Shown here piece after piece: positions 1 to 12,195 of a stretch of 60,000 bases of DNA (within the stretch, counting starts at the first letter, position 1; every line of letters starts with the position of its first letter). The position numbers and the translations under genes are program-made. The notes beneath the pieces were generated by a model. It was not told where the DNA came from and ran no database searches. It was given only the letters and a program-made list of their open reading frames with translations. Source of the DNA: Takakia lepidozioides (Eukaryota; Streptophyta; Takakiopsida; Takakiales; Takakiaceae); NCBI GenBank assembly GCA_030704615.1, contig CM060732.1, positions 33,649,053 to 33,709,052 of the forward strand. Reading direction: 5' to 3'.

Positions 1-652
1 TCTTTGCATGTAACACAGTGGGGATGACCCACCCTTTTTTTGTGAAAAATTGAACGTAGTTCTCAGAATTCGTCGCTAGTAGTGCGGAGCAACGCGAAGC
101 CCTAGTATATTTTTGGCAAACTTTAAGCAAGTGCGTGCCAAGGACATATAGCGGTCAATTTCGGGTGCTGACAATTTTTTTTTAATACAGCAGTAAAATG
201 GATGGAAAAGTTGACTGCCAATGAAGAAGGTGGCAGTGTTGGGGGTGAACCACGTAAGGGTATTGGGGCTGACATAGTAAACTTACAGATCTTTTCTATT
301 TTTAGCCAAATAATAAATAGTTTTTTCGGTGGATGTAATGGCATATAATTTGGGGCCATGTAAGGGTGTTGGGCTTGGGCATGTTTAACTCCCACCCTTG
401 CTATTAGTGGAACTCAGTACACCGCATGGGGTCAGGGGCAGGTGGGTAAGTGCAAGGCCCAGTACATGCAACTCTTGCACCTTTTCTATTAGTACATAAG
501 AACTATTTTCAGTCAGTGGATCAAGTTGTAATCTTTAGCAGCTAAAGTTAGATGGTCCATCCTTAAGTTAGACAATCAGTCCTTCAGATATAAATATTAT
601 ACTTAAAAATATTTTGTTATTCAATATAAAATAAAACAATAAAACCAACATT

Positions 653-688
653 GAAGTTCGGACTTCAGCAGCTCAAAGTCCGAACTTC
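653..688. repeat. Perfect 13-bp inverted repeat with 10-nt loop
   Basis: GAAGTTCGGACTT (653-665) is followed after 10 nt by its exact reverse complement (676-688). It abuts the 63-bp tandem array, whose units carry the palindrome AAGTCCGGACTT. It could form a hairpin or cruciform. No function is evident. Confidence 0.85.
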
Positions 689-880
689 AGCGTTAAGTAT
701 AAGATTGAACAAAAACCAAAATATAACCCAACGCTCAAGTCCGGACTTCAGCGTTAAGTATAAGAGTGAACAATAAAACCAAAATATAACCCAACGCTCA
801 AGTCCGGACTTCAGCGTTAAGTATAAAATTGAACAAGAAAACCAAAATATAACCCAACGCTCAAGTTGGACTTCAGCAGT
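676..880. repeat. Tandem repeat, period about 63 bp, three units plus a partial unit
   Basis: The motif AAGTCCGGACTTCAGCG recurs at 676, 737 and 800, with a shortened copy at 863, giving spacings of 61, 63 and 63 bp. Each unit continues with GTTAAGTATAA, then an A-rich stretch and AACCCAACGCTC. The units are nearly identical, so the array is young or homogenised. It lies just upstream of the RPA-like pseudogene and could be subterminal to a mobile element. Confidence 0.85.
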
Positions 881-1208
881 TTAAGTAATCAGTTAATATT
901 GTAGATATAATTAATTAATTATGACTCATAAATACCCCACCCATATCTCATTATGTTCTTTTGTTTTGACCTCGTATTTTTCTTAGTTGCAAAGACAGAG
1001 CATTTAATGTGCACATGGTGCAAAACTCTTGACCCGTGAGCTTTCTTCAGTGACTGTTAACACATACCAAAAGCTTAACCCCTGAGCCTTGTTCGCTGGC
1101 ACTTCACACATACCAAAAGCTTTGGCACTTGTGAGTATAAATCCTTCATTTTGCTCACCATCTGCTATCATCTTCTTTCTTTCTTTACTCTAGTTTTTAT
1201 GCTTGCAA

Positions 1209-2542
1209 TGGCACTTAGAAAGACTCGTCCGCTTCTTACTGTTGATGAACTGGACTATAGTATATAGGATTCCAGGTTTGAACGCTTTGTTTTGAGTAGA
1301 TACGGGAACTCTGATAAACTCCCTGGTGACTCTCCATGATAATCATTCTTGCATGCTGATGTAATATATAAGCATGCAAAAACTGTAACTGTGACCATCA
1401 GTGGCCCCCTTCTCAAATCTCACTCAGCCAGCTTGGTGAAAGGGCATACATTGTGCATAGAAAACTTTGCTTTGCGTCCAAGAGCAAAGTTGGAGAAAGG
1501 CGTCACTGAGGTAGCAATCCGAATACATTAGCCACAACTATCCCGGTTCTGCTATCATTTGACCCAACTGTGCAGCTCAATTTTTTTTCGAACGAGAGCA
1601 TTACCGACTTTGTTGCTCGCACTTCTGAGAAATTTACGACTTCCACGATTTCTGTATGATGATTGAAGTTAGAGGCCAGATCGACAACAGACATGAACTC
1701 AAAGTGGCAGATGGTATCAAACCAGAAGATATTCAAATTGTAAGGGTTCTTATATTTTATAGTTTTATTTTTATTTTCACTTTATTTAATGTTGTGACTA
1801 CTTGTTCATTGATTTTTTACTGTATTTTTGCAACTACCTATTCATTCATTTTCTTTTGTATTTTTGCAGCTGAGTTTCACTCCGACATTTCAAGATGAAT
1901 ATGAGCGGCTTGCATCTACATTCAGGACTGGAGTAGTAGCAATTGTTGTTTTCAAACATATTGCAGCAAGTCAGAGTCGGAACCTCCGTTTGATTACATC
2001 GTCCAACACTATTGTGGCTCCAATTGTTGATCGCACCAAACGAACTGAGTTAGATGATATTTTCACACAATTGACATTGGAGACAGATCAGGGTACGTAT
2101 TATATATTTTTAAATATTTTATTGATCTCAATTTCCCTCCAAAGATCTTATTTATTGTTGGTGGAATATTCAGATCATTAGAGTTTTCTCTATTTCCTAT
2201 CCGGCTCGGCCTCCTTTCAAACGAGTTTGCGCCAACTGCCGAATGCATGATATCATCCTTCAATCTGAAGGTGGATTGTATTTTTGTAATACATGTCAAG
2301 CCACATATGCTTGTGCGCTTCATGGATGTATTAATGGCTGCATAATATCCAGTGATGCGAAAGTTGATTGTCAAGTGAAAGGAGAGTGGTTGCAAGCCAT
2401 TGTAGGATTTAGTGAGGCTGATTTATTAATTGCCCACAAAGAAAACCGTGCATTTGTTGTAAGCCGTCTTTCCAAAGTCCATTTATCTGGGACTTTCCAT
2501 CTGAGCCTCATTTCTGAGCTTACTGGACTTGATCATGTTTAG
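1209..2542 (+). pseudogene. RPA70-like single-stranded-DNA-binding protein, decayed
   Basis: Conceptual translation in shifting frames resembles the plant RPA1-like family. A DBD-A-like OB-fold (VKGHTLCIENFALRPRAKLEK, about 1430-1500) is followed by a second module (QLNFFSNESITDFVAR, about 1575-1620; MIEVRGQIDNRHELK, 1656-1700). Near the C-terminus lies a CxxC-x14-CxxC zinc ribbon (CANCRMHD ... FCNTC, about 2228-2305). Apparent introns are 1741-1869 (gtaagg...tgcag) and about 2093-2173. Stops near 1336 and frame changes near 1510 and 1650 break it. RPA1-like genes occur as host genes and as cargo of plant Helitrons. No Helitron Rep/helicase is visible here, so the origin is unresolved. Confidence 0.6.
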
Positions 2543-2544
2543 TT

Positions 2545-5500
2545 ATTGTTTACTCTATTTTGGAGCCACTGACACTTTTGCAGCTTTCAATTGTAAGAAT
2601 TTTGCATAAGCAACTAATCATCATTCTACTATCTACTTTTTAATGTCATCACACCTTTATGAGGGTTTCAAACCATTAGGTTTCATTGATCATTTAGTTC
2701 ATTTACATATTCATTTAGAACTATTTTTTAAATATATGATGACATTCTGATTGTATCTTTGACTTGACAATATATATATATATATATATATATTACTATT
2801 CTGTGTTTATAATTTTGATTTTTTTTAAATAATTTTTAATTATTGCTTCTAACATCTATTCCACATTGTTTCAAGTGCTATACTCATTTTGTGAGGTCAT
2901 ACAGATTGACCATTATATTCAGTGATTACATTCAGTGTTATATTCAGTCCCTTCAGTTTTATCCCTTCAGTTTTATTTGTTTCATTCCAACCTCTAAACT
3001 ATATCCCAAAACACACACAGTTTTTCTAGGCTTTACATCAAGAATTTCAATTAATTTATGATTATGTTGTATTTATACATATATTATTAAGTTCAAACTA
3101 AATTGATCATCCTTTTTAAATCATACATTTTTAGCCACACTTTTTTATTTTTTATTTTTCAATGATTAAGATCAAAATTATTTATTTTATAGAGTATATC
3201 ATAATTTGAATTACTGTTTTTATTATCTAATCTAATTATTACATAATTTTTTATTTAGTTTAATTTTTCCTTATTCTTGAGTTTTCACAGATACTTTATT
3301 TATAACCTTACCTCTATGGATATAGATTTGGTCTTGCAACATGAACATTTTCGACGTATACAAAACTACTCATATATTGTTGGTGATTGTTTGTTTGATT
3401 CTATTGTTTATTTACTACATTATTCTCAAACTGCTTCAATGTTGCGTTGTGGATGTATGACACATTTTACTCAATCTTTGCAAATGCCCAATGACAAAAT
3501 AAATTAAATATTTTTGGTGCACAATACATAGCAGTAATTTTTAATATAAATATAAGAAAAAGTTTCCATGTTGTTACAGTATATAGACCTCCATCTCTCT
3601 CATTAAATATGTTTTTATTTTATCTTAAAATAATTCTTCATGAAGCCCCACAATTTTGTCCTACAATCATCAGAAGTGATTTTAACCTACATATTTTACA
3701 ACATATCCAGGGCCACTGCCCCTGTTATCTAAAATAAAAATAAAAATAAAAAATAAAATCTTCATCATCAAAATAATTATAACAATTTATGAATATTTAT
3801 CACATGAAACTCCAATTTACCAAACCTACTACTATATATGGTTCACAACTTGATCACATTTGGACAAATGCTCCAAACCAACAATGTATATGTGGAATAA
3901 TTGGAGCGATCACACATCAATATTTATTGCGTTTAAGGTACCTAGTCATGTGCCTACATACATATTATTATAGTCCAAGAAATGATTAAATAACAAAAAA
4001 AAATTCTTCTACACTTATATTATTGCATAATTACATTACGTTTTACATTTGTATAGAACATATGTTATTGGGATATTTATTTACAAGGGTGGAGCCATTA
4101 CGCGACGAGCCGCGTGTTTTATTTTATTTGGAGCAGATGCATAACTTAACTCACCCAATGATCAAAAATTTGTGTGTAAAGTGTGAACATGTGGGTCGAG
4201 CCTTTTTTCAATCACAAAGCAAAAGAAATTAGTGGACCAATTTTTAGGTGACGCATAGGCAAACTGGGTCTCCCCCTTCACGTGTTAACTTCTGATCATT
4301 CTAACTCCACTCATGGCTTGCATACTGACTGTATGTTGGAGACCATAACTAAACTCAAATCTTGAGTACTAAGGTTTCATCTCAACATATATGTGCACAA
4401 GTCAAGCTTCATATTTGGAAATTCTCTTTCATTCATTGAATAGATTTGAAAAATACTTCTACTGTATTGGAAGCTACCTCATGTTAATCTTGGTTCTTCC
4501 TGCTTGGTGTGCAGGAAGGCTGGCACTTGGCAGAGCCCTACCGTGTGCCATGTGCAATCAAAAACTCGTCATATACTCTACACCACTTCATGGATTTCTC
4601 TTCTGTTGGGAAGTAGTTGACTGTCATTCCATGCAAAATCTTCAAACACCCCAAAATAAAATGGTCACGTCTGAAAGCAACAACATGTCAGCCTAAGGCT
4701 TGGAAAGATACACTACCCTCACGAAGGCTGACACTCTCAGGAAGTATAACCATCGGAAAGCTCACACATGCGGAAGATGACACTCACTCTATGACACCAA
4801 GCATGTACATGTAGAGCCATCCAACTCTCAAACACAGGGCAGATCATGCTATGAGATTATACCCTAAATTGGGTGTTTTTTCCAACGCTCTCAACCCAAG
4901 TATCACTGTTCATCTCTTGGCATTTGCAATGAGTCCTAGTAAAGATTAGAAGTTGCCCTTCCCCCAACAAAACAAATGAAATGGAATGAACTGGTACTTT
5001 GTAACGTCCCAAGACCAAACAAGTGCTCGTCTCGTCGCGTATTTGCTCCTCCTTATGGTGACTACCTATTAGAGTATTATGATGATATTACATGTTGGTA
5101 GCAAGGATTGTAATTAGGTAACTTAAAAACAATAAATACAGGTTTATGGTCCGTCAATATGCTTCCGTATAATTGTTGGTTTTTTCAGTCGACTTCGTAA
5201 AATATTAATATATGTGTCCATTTGTACATTAAATAATCCAATAAAATTTGTTGAATGAAATATTTGTATTAACATCCATTTTATTTAGTGTTTTAAATAT
5301 ATATGTTTTGCTATCTTTGCATATCGTCTTGTATCATTGTCATCTAAGTCTTGTTGAAAAGGTTCTAAAATCACAGTTGAATGCATAGGAGGTAATGGAT
5401 AATGAAAACAACGTACTACTTGAATTTTTTCGTACAAGTTCGTTTATGTTGATGAATATAGATCATCAGGAGTTAGAATTGTAAATTATAAATGATATTA

Positions 5501-6000
5501 TATAAGACATATATGATAAATAATAATAAAATCCTTAAGAATATATAAAATATTAAAATTTTGATTTTATAATATTAATGTTAGTAAATGTGAAATAGTA
5601 TATAAATTGATGGATCTAAAGGACCTAAGGGAATCTAAGATCTGAAGTGTTGAACGTTGAAAACATATGGATATTAATAAACTGAAAAATATTTTAATAC
5701 TTAAATATCTAAATTAAAACTATATTCATTTACATATAGATGTAACAAATTAAAAAAGAATTGGAGATTGATAAATATGAGATTTGTTTGTATAAAATGA
5801 ATATATTTAACTACAATATTTTTTCAATGATATAAAACAATTTCAAGAAGATAACAACAAATCAACAACAAATGAGTTTATAATATTTTATTTCATTTTT
5901 CTAAATATTGAAAATATCAATACGTTAAAGACTTAATGTATTGAAATTAATTTTTTAATAGTTATTAATTTGCAACTCAATTAATTTTTAAAAAATAGTT
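2545..6000. other. AT-rich gene-poor stretch
   Basis: Long A/T-rich DNA with no reading frame that resembles a known protein. It contains a (TA)n microsatellite at about 2769-2793 and a short AAAATA-rich tract near 3733-3757. Base composition becomes even more AT-rich between about 5090 and 6010. I see no gene, RNA or mobile-element end here that I can support. Confidence 0.6.
2769..2793. repeat. (TA)n microsatellite
   Basis: Uninterrupted alternating TA dinucleotides, about 12 units. Confidence 0.9.
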
Positions 6001-6733
6001 TTTCATTTGTATATAAACTGATGGATCTTAAGGGACCTGAAGGGATATGAGATCTGAATAAACTAAAACTACCAGTGAGTGGCTGTTGCCATTGCAGGGG
6101 ACACATAAGCCCATATACCCAAGATGCTGGAGGCTGTAGTCTCTGGTGCACCCACAGTGGTCAATGATGGTCATTATTTCCCGCACTGCTGACAAACATC
6201 CCCCTTGTTTGTTTACCACCTGTATACATGCCAAACATGAATAAGCATTGCTTTTATCACAAACGTTCCAGCAAATTGAAGCAAAAGCAGCACCGTTAAT
6301 GTTACAACCACAAGGGAAAGAGTTCCATCATGACTCCTTGATCTCTATCTGCTTTACCCAACTAGGCAGGATCTATGGTGGTCCACCTCTTCCAGCTTGA
6401 AAGTAAGACATGAATGCAGGTGATCATTCACGCAAGTCACAAAAATAAGCAGACAAATTAGTGCAAGATGAAACCAACTCACATCAGTGTAGTCACGAGT
6501 TGTGAGCCACCACAAGCACTTGCTGGCAGTGTCACAAACTCGCGAAAGCTATAATATTTAAGAATTTTGTGGGCAATTTGGACCTGTCACCCTTTTGACC
6601 GGTCATGTGCTACTGTGGAAAACAGTCATATTATTGGTCTTAGCTCATCATGTGTACTGTCGACTCAGCCCCTTAATCCATACCTATCTCTCCACCTATC
6701 GAGACAAAGAAAAGGTACAAAGAGGGGAGTTAC

Positions 6734-7209
6734 CTATTTTGCCCCAAAAAGAAGAGCTTGGGCAGTCCACTTAGCTAGCTTGTTGACGTTGATCTTAAGC
6801 TCTATGGCGAGATCCTGCATACATAAAGAAAGAAAAATAGATCATATAAAATGCGAGTACACTTAGACCATAAGATGACAAACTATATAGCTGCCTTGGC
6901 CTAGTTTCAAATCCTCCTTCCGGAAGCATATTCATATAGATATTGTGACAGTACAGACCATGGCAGCTACATTGAGAAAACACAATAGGAATTTGTAGAC
7001 TGAAGGTCCCAAAGCAGGATGAGATATTGCAAGCATATTATACTCACCACTCCTCGCTGGTTCTCAATCTTCTGCCGCCAGTCGACTCCAGTAATCCTGG
7101 AGTCAAACTCATTCAGAGTATTAACAGTCAACAGACCCTCTTGGCCCTTGACTTCAGCCACACTCTGTAACTCACACCTTGCCACCAGTGTTGTTTCCGG
7201 GACAAACAT
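6734..7209 (-). pseudogene. eIF3d exon fragments (relic)
   Basis: Two minus-strand segments resemble the C-terminal half of translation initiation factor eIF3 subunit d. The segment about 7048-7190 reads ARCELQSVAEVKGQEG...TLNEFDSRITGVDWRQKIENQRGV and ends at a GTGAGT donor. The segment 6734-6814 follows a CAG acceptor and reads [26 protein letters not shown]. In intact eIF3d these blocks are adjacent ([26 protein letters not shown]). A stop codon sits at the end of the second block just before a GTAACT donor. The remaining exons are not recognised nearby, so this is probably a genomic (not processed) fragment. eIF3d binds the mRNA cap within the eIF3 complex; this copy is unlikely to be functional. 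Confidence 0.65.
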
Positions 7210-7599
7210 CCAAAACCCATAATTAAGACCGTAAGAATCTTTTCATGCTTTGACAATTTGCACACCCTACCATGTAAGTTATGTCTACATGGTTGTTGCA
7301 AATGTAGGCAGTCTTCAGATTCCCATTTAGTTTTTTTAGTGCCACCAACAAAGTTACAAACATTCTCAGTCCCAAAAACAATCGTGCATTGATGCCATGC
7401 AAAGAATAAGTAGTGTTGTGTGTACAGTTGGTTGGAATAGAAGCTGACGACAAATATTATTCCAGGGCACATTGTGTACATGGCCACTAAAGTGGCTCTA
7501 TCAAGTTTGCGTCATCATAACCATTGAACCAGTCACATAGTACACCATCATGTACCATTAGGGGATGATGATCACCACACGACGCATTTGTACTTCATG

Positions 7600-7905
7600 T
7601 ATGGTTGCTTTAGTTGAGGACCAACTCATTCCTGGTTTTTTGTGTTCTGAGTCGGCGCATATCCCAGTCACCAAGAAACCTCACGCTTCTCTTGCATGAA
7701 ACTTGTGTTTCAAAGTACAATTCGTGTGCCCACAAGTGATCATAACTAGCTTTGAGGTGAGGCCAGGTGCCTACACCACAGTCAAATGAGCATCCATCTT
7801 CCTAAGCATTTTGTGGGAAGCAACATATACTTGCAATTGAGTGTATTGAAGCCTCTCCCCTAAGGCCACCCGAATCTGTTCGTCAATAAGGACAACATAA
7901 TATAT
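7600..7905 (-). pseudogene. Decayed coding relic, unrecognised
   Basis: On the minus strand two frames look protein-like. One reads LIDEQIRVALGERLQYTQLQVYVASHKM; another, further downstream, reads HLWAHELYFETQVSCKRSV then RFLGDWDMRRLRTQKTRNE. The switch of frame indicates indels. I do not recognise the family. It lies upstream, in minus orientation, of the eIF3d relic but does not match the part of eIF3d expected there. Confidence 0.35.
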
Positions 7906-8655
7906 CATCTTTGTCACTGGGTGCTCAACTTGTTTTCCATTGCCAGCCATTCAGAAAGTGCAAATGTTTACTTATCAGCAGTCATGCACAATGTATGCTC
8001 CTAACTTTTGATTGGTTTTGTAGGGCAACTTGCATGACAGTCATCATCGGATTCATTGTCCAGACCCATTGGTCTATTCCGTCCCACCAATTTCTATGTT
8101 AGATAAGAAAATGGATCGGGCTACTGAAAGAGAGACCATTCCCTTGGGAGACATTTAATGTGCAGTTGTAGATGCACTACTGATCACATGAGGCAACAGA
8201 ACAAAGCACTCTGGCTAGCACGGACGTTCACGAAACATGACTGTGAGTGGCAATGCACCACCAGGGGCAAGAGACAGACATGCATAATCAAAACTTGTAA
8301 GTCTGTGGACGGAAGATAACTGGTGATAAAGGTAATTACCTATTGTAAGTCGGTCAAGCTTATTGCATACACAAGATAACGTCTAATGGTAGAGGAGTCT
8401 CGCTAGATGAAAAGGATGTGCTCGTTTCAACCAAAATTGCTCACACATGGGTTGCCACAAAGCATCAGCTGTGATCTCAGCTTGCCAGTGTGTACTTGAA
8501 CTGCTGCACTTTGTGCCAAGCTGTATGCATCTAATTGCCCCAAGATGTGGACTTGCAATCAATACACTAAGTACCCCACCAGAAAAGGAATGCATCTAAT
8601 GTATAGAGAAGACACGTCCATTTATCTTAAAAGTAGATTGGTAATTTGAAATAAA

Positions 8656-9254
8656 CACTAGAAGAAAAACGCGGAATAACCATTGGCCCTTTAACCACTA
8701 CTGTCTTTTCCCACTCTATAAACCACTAGTAGCCACTTGCCAGTGGTTAACCCCGATAAAATGCCACGGTGGCATCATAAACAGTGGTTGGAAGTGGTTT
8801 CAACCACTCAGTAGTCCACGTGTAATAATTTGTTGTCATTTATTATTATTTATTTAGTAATATATTTTAGTTAATAAATAGTATATTCCACGTGGATGTG
8901 TGCAGTGGTAGATTGTGAGTGGTTATAGACATCTCAGTGATGGGAAGTGGTTGAAACCACTTGCTACTCCACGTGTAATAATTCAAATTTTATTTATGAT
9001 TTGTGATTTGAAAATCTATTTTAATTAATTAATATAATATTCCACGTGGACGGGGACAGTGCACATTTGGAGCCACTATTCTAGTGGTCGCTCATGAGTG
9101 GTTGCCCACACAACAATGATTGGTACCACCTTTGTGGCGATACATAAAAAACTTTAAGTGGTTTGTGCACCTATAACTTTGAAAAACAGACAAGTGTCCA
9201 GACCATTGTAGGATGATGCTATTGAACAAATGGTTCCAACAATAAACTTTATTC
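8656..9254. mobile_element. CACTA-like terminus with AGTGGTT subterminal repeats
   Basis: CACTAGAAGAAAAACGCGG at 8656 resembles plant CACTA (En/Spm) terminal inverted repeats (CACTACAAGAAAA type). The following 500 bp carry many direct and inverted AGTGGTT/AACCACT motifs, as expected of CACTA subterminal regions. Two related segments, about 8798-8905 and 8940-9050, each run from an AGTGGTTTCAACCACT-like palindrome through CCACGTGTAATAATT to ATTCCACGTGGA. The opposite terminus and a 3-bp target duplication were not found, so the element may be truncated or cut by the next CACTA-like end at 9255. No transposase is seen. Confidence 0.45.
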
Positions 9255-9670
9255 CACTACAACAGATGAGCGTTTTTATGACTACAAATATGACTATTTT
9301 TTCAGTCTTATATGCGTTCATGACTACATGACTCTAAAGTGAAAAAAACGGCGTGATAACGACTAGTCTTTAGGACTACGTTTTGCAAGTCATAGCCGTG
9401 ACTGCGTGCGTGGCACCTGGAGTCATGCAGAGGAGAGTGATGTAGTCACAACTCTATGATTTCCATATGACTAACTATATGACTACATTGTCTGTTGAGT
9501 GTTGCCTACATGGAGAGGCTTCAGTAGAACACGTGCACCACTGCGCAAACGACACGTCACGCATTCGTGAGGGAATCGTATGACTATATGTCTGCAGAGC
9601 GATGCCTACATGGAGAGGCGCCGGATGGACACGTGCGCCACTGCAGATTTGACACGTCATTTTTGAATTA
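9255..9670. mobile_element. Second CACTA-like terminus with ATGACTAC subterminal repeats
   Basis: CACTACAACAGATGAGCG at 9255 starts a segment dense in ATGACTA/TAGTCAT motifs (for example about 9290, 9330, 9478, 9579). These motifs differ from those of the preceding CACTA-like end, so this would be a different family. It includes a 100-bp tandem duplication. No matching 3' terminus or transposase was found. Confidence 0.4.
9478..9660. repeat. 100-bp tandem duplication, two units
   Basis: TATGACTA...TGCCTACATGGAGAGGC...ACGTGC(A/G)CCACTGC...GACACGTCA appears at 9478-9560 and again at 9579-9660 with a period of 100 bp and modest divergence. Confidence 0.8.
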
Positions 9671-10089
9671 TTATTATTTTTAAATAATATTTTAATTTTA
9701 ATAAATCAAATTATAAAATTATAAAATTTAGATTATTAATTGATTTAATTCTTCATTATATTTTTGGGAAAATAGAATGGAAGGCCAACGGGGCTTGTAC
9801 AAGTCTTGTAAATCATATTAGAAAATTCCAAATTGGACAAACATCCCCACAGATGCCTCAAAGTCTAATGCAGAGCAAAAATTAAGTAAACCGGCACAAG
9901 GGCAGAAGTTTTTTAGTACTACTACAATTCTGGTATACTACAATGAATGACTCTATTTACAACTATCGAATGCAATACTCCTTACAATTGCATTTGGCCA
10001 ACAATCCGAAACGAACTTGGTGGCAGTGTGGCAGTCACCACACACCCGAAGATTCTTCTTGAGATGGAGAGACATCCCTGTAGCTCATC

Positions 10090-10490
10090 AGCCCATAACC
10101 TCGATTGTTTCACCATTGACTGGGGTCAGAAAAGTTCCACAGCTTCTCCTCGTCTCTGTTACCTATTTTTGGATACTTTCATGTTGTCACGTTGGCAATT
10201 TCATGTCAAAGTCACTCCAAACTATGAAAGGTTCACTCAACCAGCTAACTTTGCAAAATTCATAATGAAAATTGAGGGCCGATTCTGATAAGAGGAAAAA
10301 ACAGGGTGAAATATGTTGAAGAATGAGCCTTGATTAACAGTGCCTGATTTGATCAATTGTGTCGCTGCTGCTATGGCTTCTAGTTGACCATCTATCCATG
10401 CAGGTTTCTTGTACCTATCCTTCCACAGCAAATCATAGGTAATCTGGAGCATGAAATTCGGCCCTCTTGGATGAATCTGGACCCACACTC
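10090..10490 (-). pseudogene. OSB-like 'PDF' motif fragments left of the LTR element
   Basis: On the minus strand about 10350-10490 reads RGPNFMLQITYDLLWKD then RYKKPAWIDGQL. This matches the second half of the plant OSB (organellar single-stranded DNA-binding) PDF motif (PDFKHK...ALW...PPWV..QL). About 10098-10150 reads DEEKLWNFSDPSQWWNNRG, the first half of another PDF unit (kLW..ff..P.qWWDNR). OSB proteins bind organellar ssDNA through an OB fold plus one or more PDF motifs. No OB fold is visible here. The matching first half of the interrupted unit lies at about 18018-18076, beyond the inserted LTR element. Confidence 0.55.
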
Positions 10491-10579
10491 TATCCCTGTT
10501 CCTTCAACTATCCATGCCTCTGCACAAATCATGCATACATCCTCGCCTTGCTGCTAGCAGCTGACAATGACACCCTAGA

Positions 10580-10584
10580 ATTGT
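10580..10584. repeat. Target-site duplication (left copy), ATTGT
   Basis: ATTGT directly precedes the left LTR and is repeated at 17918-17922 directly after the right LTR, as expected for LTR retrotransposon integration. Confidence 0.9.
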
Positions 10585-12035
10585 TGTAATATAAAACTAT
10601 AATGGATCCTAAAAGAGGATTAATTAGTTCTAAAGTTCGTTCACTGGGGAAAGCACTATACAGTTGTAAAGTAACGATGCTAGACTATTCTATCTCTCTA
10701 TCCCTCCCTTGGATCAACTTTTATTACCAGTCATCTTCATCTAACACGATCATCATTCTTCTAGATTCATAAATATTCTCTCCATCTTCTATTAACTCTG
10801 CTCCATCGGCGGAAATTAAATACCATTGCTCAACTATATTTTTCCTCCAATAATCTCTCTGATATAAGGTCAACAGCTCTCGATACCATCCCTTATTGAC
10901 CAACCATAAATTGATTATCTATGTGTCACTACATTGCAATCTTTTAAAAATATCTATCGACAAACTATTAGGCAGTCCGATAATTAATTCTACAGGATAT
11001 GCTATCTGTTCTCCTTCACCCATCACTAGCGATCATTTTTTTTTACCACCAATTATGTCTCTTCAGTTCCTCCAGGGATTTTTCCTTACCAAAACTATGA
11101 TTCCATTCTCTCATAAGTTCAGGATAGCCTTCAAATGGTCGATACCACTTCTGCGACCAACTATGCTTCCAATAACAACTCCGGTATAGGATAGATATCT
11201 CTCTATACCATCCTCTATTGACTAATTGCAATAAGAACACTTCTTTGTCACTACGACAAATCTTCTGAAAGATTATTATCGATAAATGATATGGTAATCC
11301 AGTAATAAACTCTGATACTGCTTTTATTCCTCATCAAAGCTTTTTGCCATGCAAATGATTTTAATTCACGGTTGCACTCATATCATTAATCCAATTGAAA
11401 ACTCTCTCTCTCTTTCTCTCTTCGTTTCCTTAATCTGCTCATGCTTGAGCTTTGGATATCCACCTATCAATATTTTTCTTGGTAGACCAGAAACTAATTC
11501 TCACACCGAATTCTTATTTGTTTCATTTGTGCGCATTCTCACCATCTCATATAATTATGGTTCTTCAGTGCTTACACACAGAATAACATTCTCCTTCCAT
11601 CACTCCATTCTTCACACATACACAAAGTGAATTGCACTTCCATTTTCTTCTTCTATTCATTCATGAACACAACACTGCTAGAACAGAATACTAAATCTAC
11701 CATTGCAAAATGACTCTACCTCCTACTCACTCTACTCTCCTTACTCCGGTCACGGCTCTTTGGCTCATCTGACCCTGTCTGCTTCTCACAAACGCATTAT
11801 ATAGCAGAGTACTCCAACAACTGTAATAACCGTTCAAACTCCTTCATCCATCCTTTACAATTATTCATCCATTTCTTCTATCATTCAGTCCAAGATAGAC
11901 TATCGACTGTATACAAGATATCAAAGAATACTGCTCTATCGCAGAATATCGAAGGTATCGCAGGCTATATCGATGAGAAAGATATTAAAAAGTTCTAAAA
12001 ATTGTCATTGAGTCAGAAATTCCTATTATTCTACA
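10585..12035 (-). repeat. 3' LTR of the element
   Basis: 1,451 bp, beginning TGTAAT and ending CTACA on the plus strand, matching 16461-17917. Like its partner it contains F-box-like reading frames on the minus strand (about 10725-11035 and 11043-11312). Confidence 0.93.
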
Positions 12036-12051
12036 TAACCCCACTCCTAAT
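12036..12051 (-). promoter_or_regulatory. Probable polypurine tract
   Basis: On the minus strand AATTAGGAGTGGGGTTA lies directly before the 3' LTR, where plus-strand DNA synthesis is primed. Confidence 0.5.
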
Positions 12052-12195
12052 TGTGTAGCGCCACCGCAAACACTATCTTTTCTGCAACTAATTCCTTGGC
12101 CTCTTTTCCCGCATCCCCTCTTATTCATGCGATCGACGATGGTCACGCTCATCACCCTTCTTCTGAAACTGCTTGAACGCCATATAGGGGTGGTA

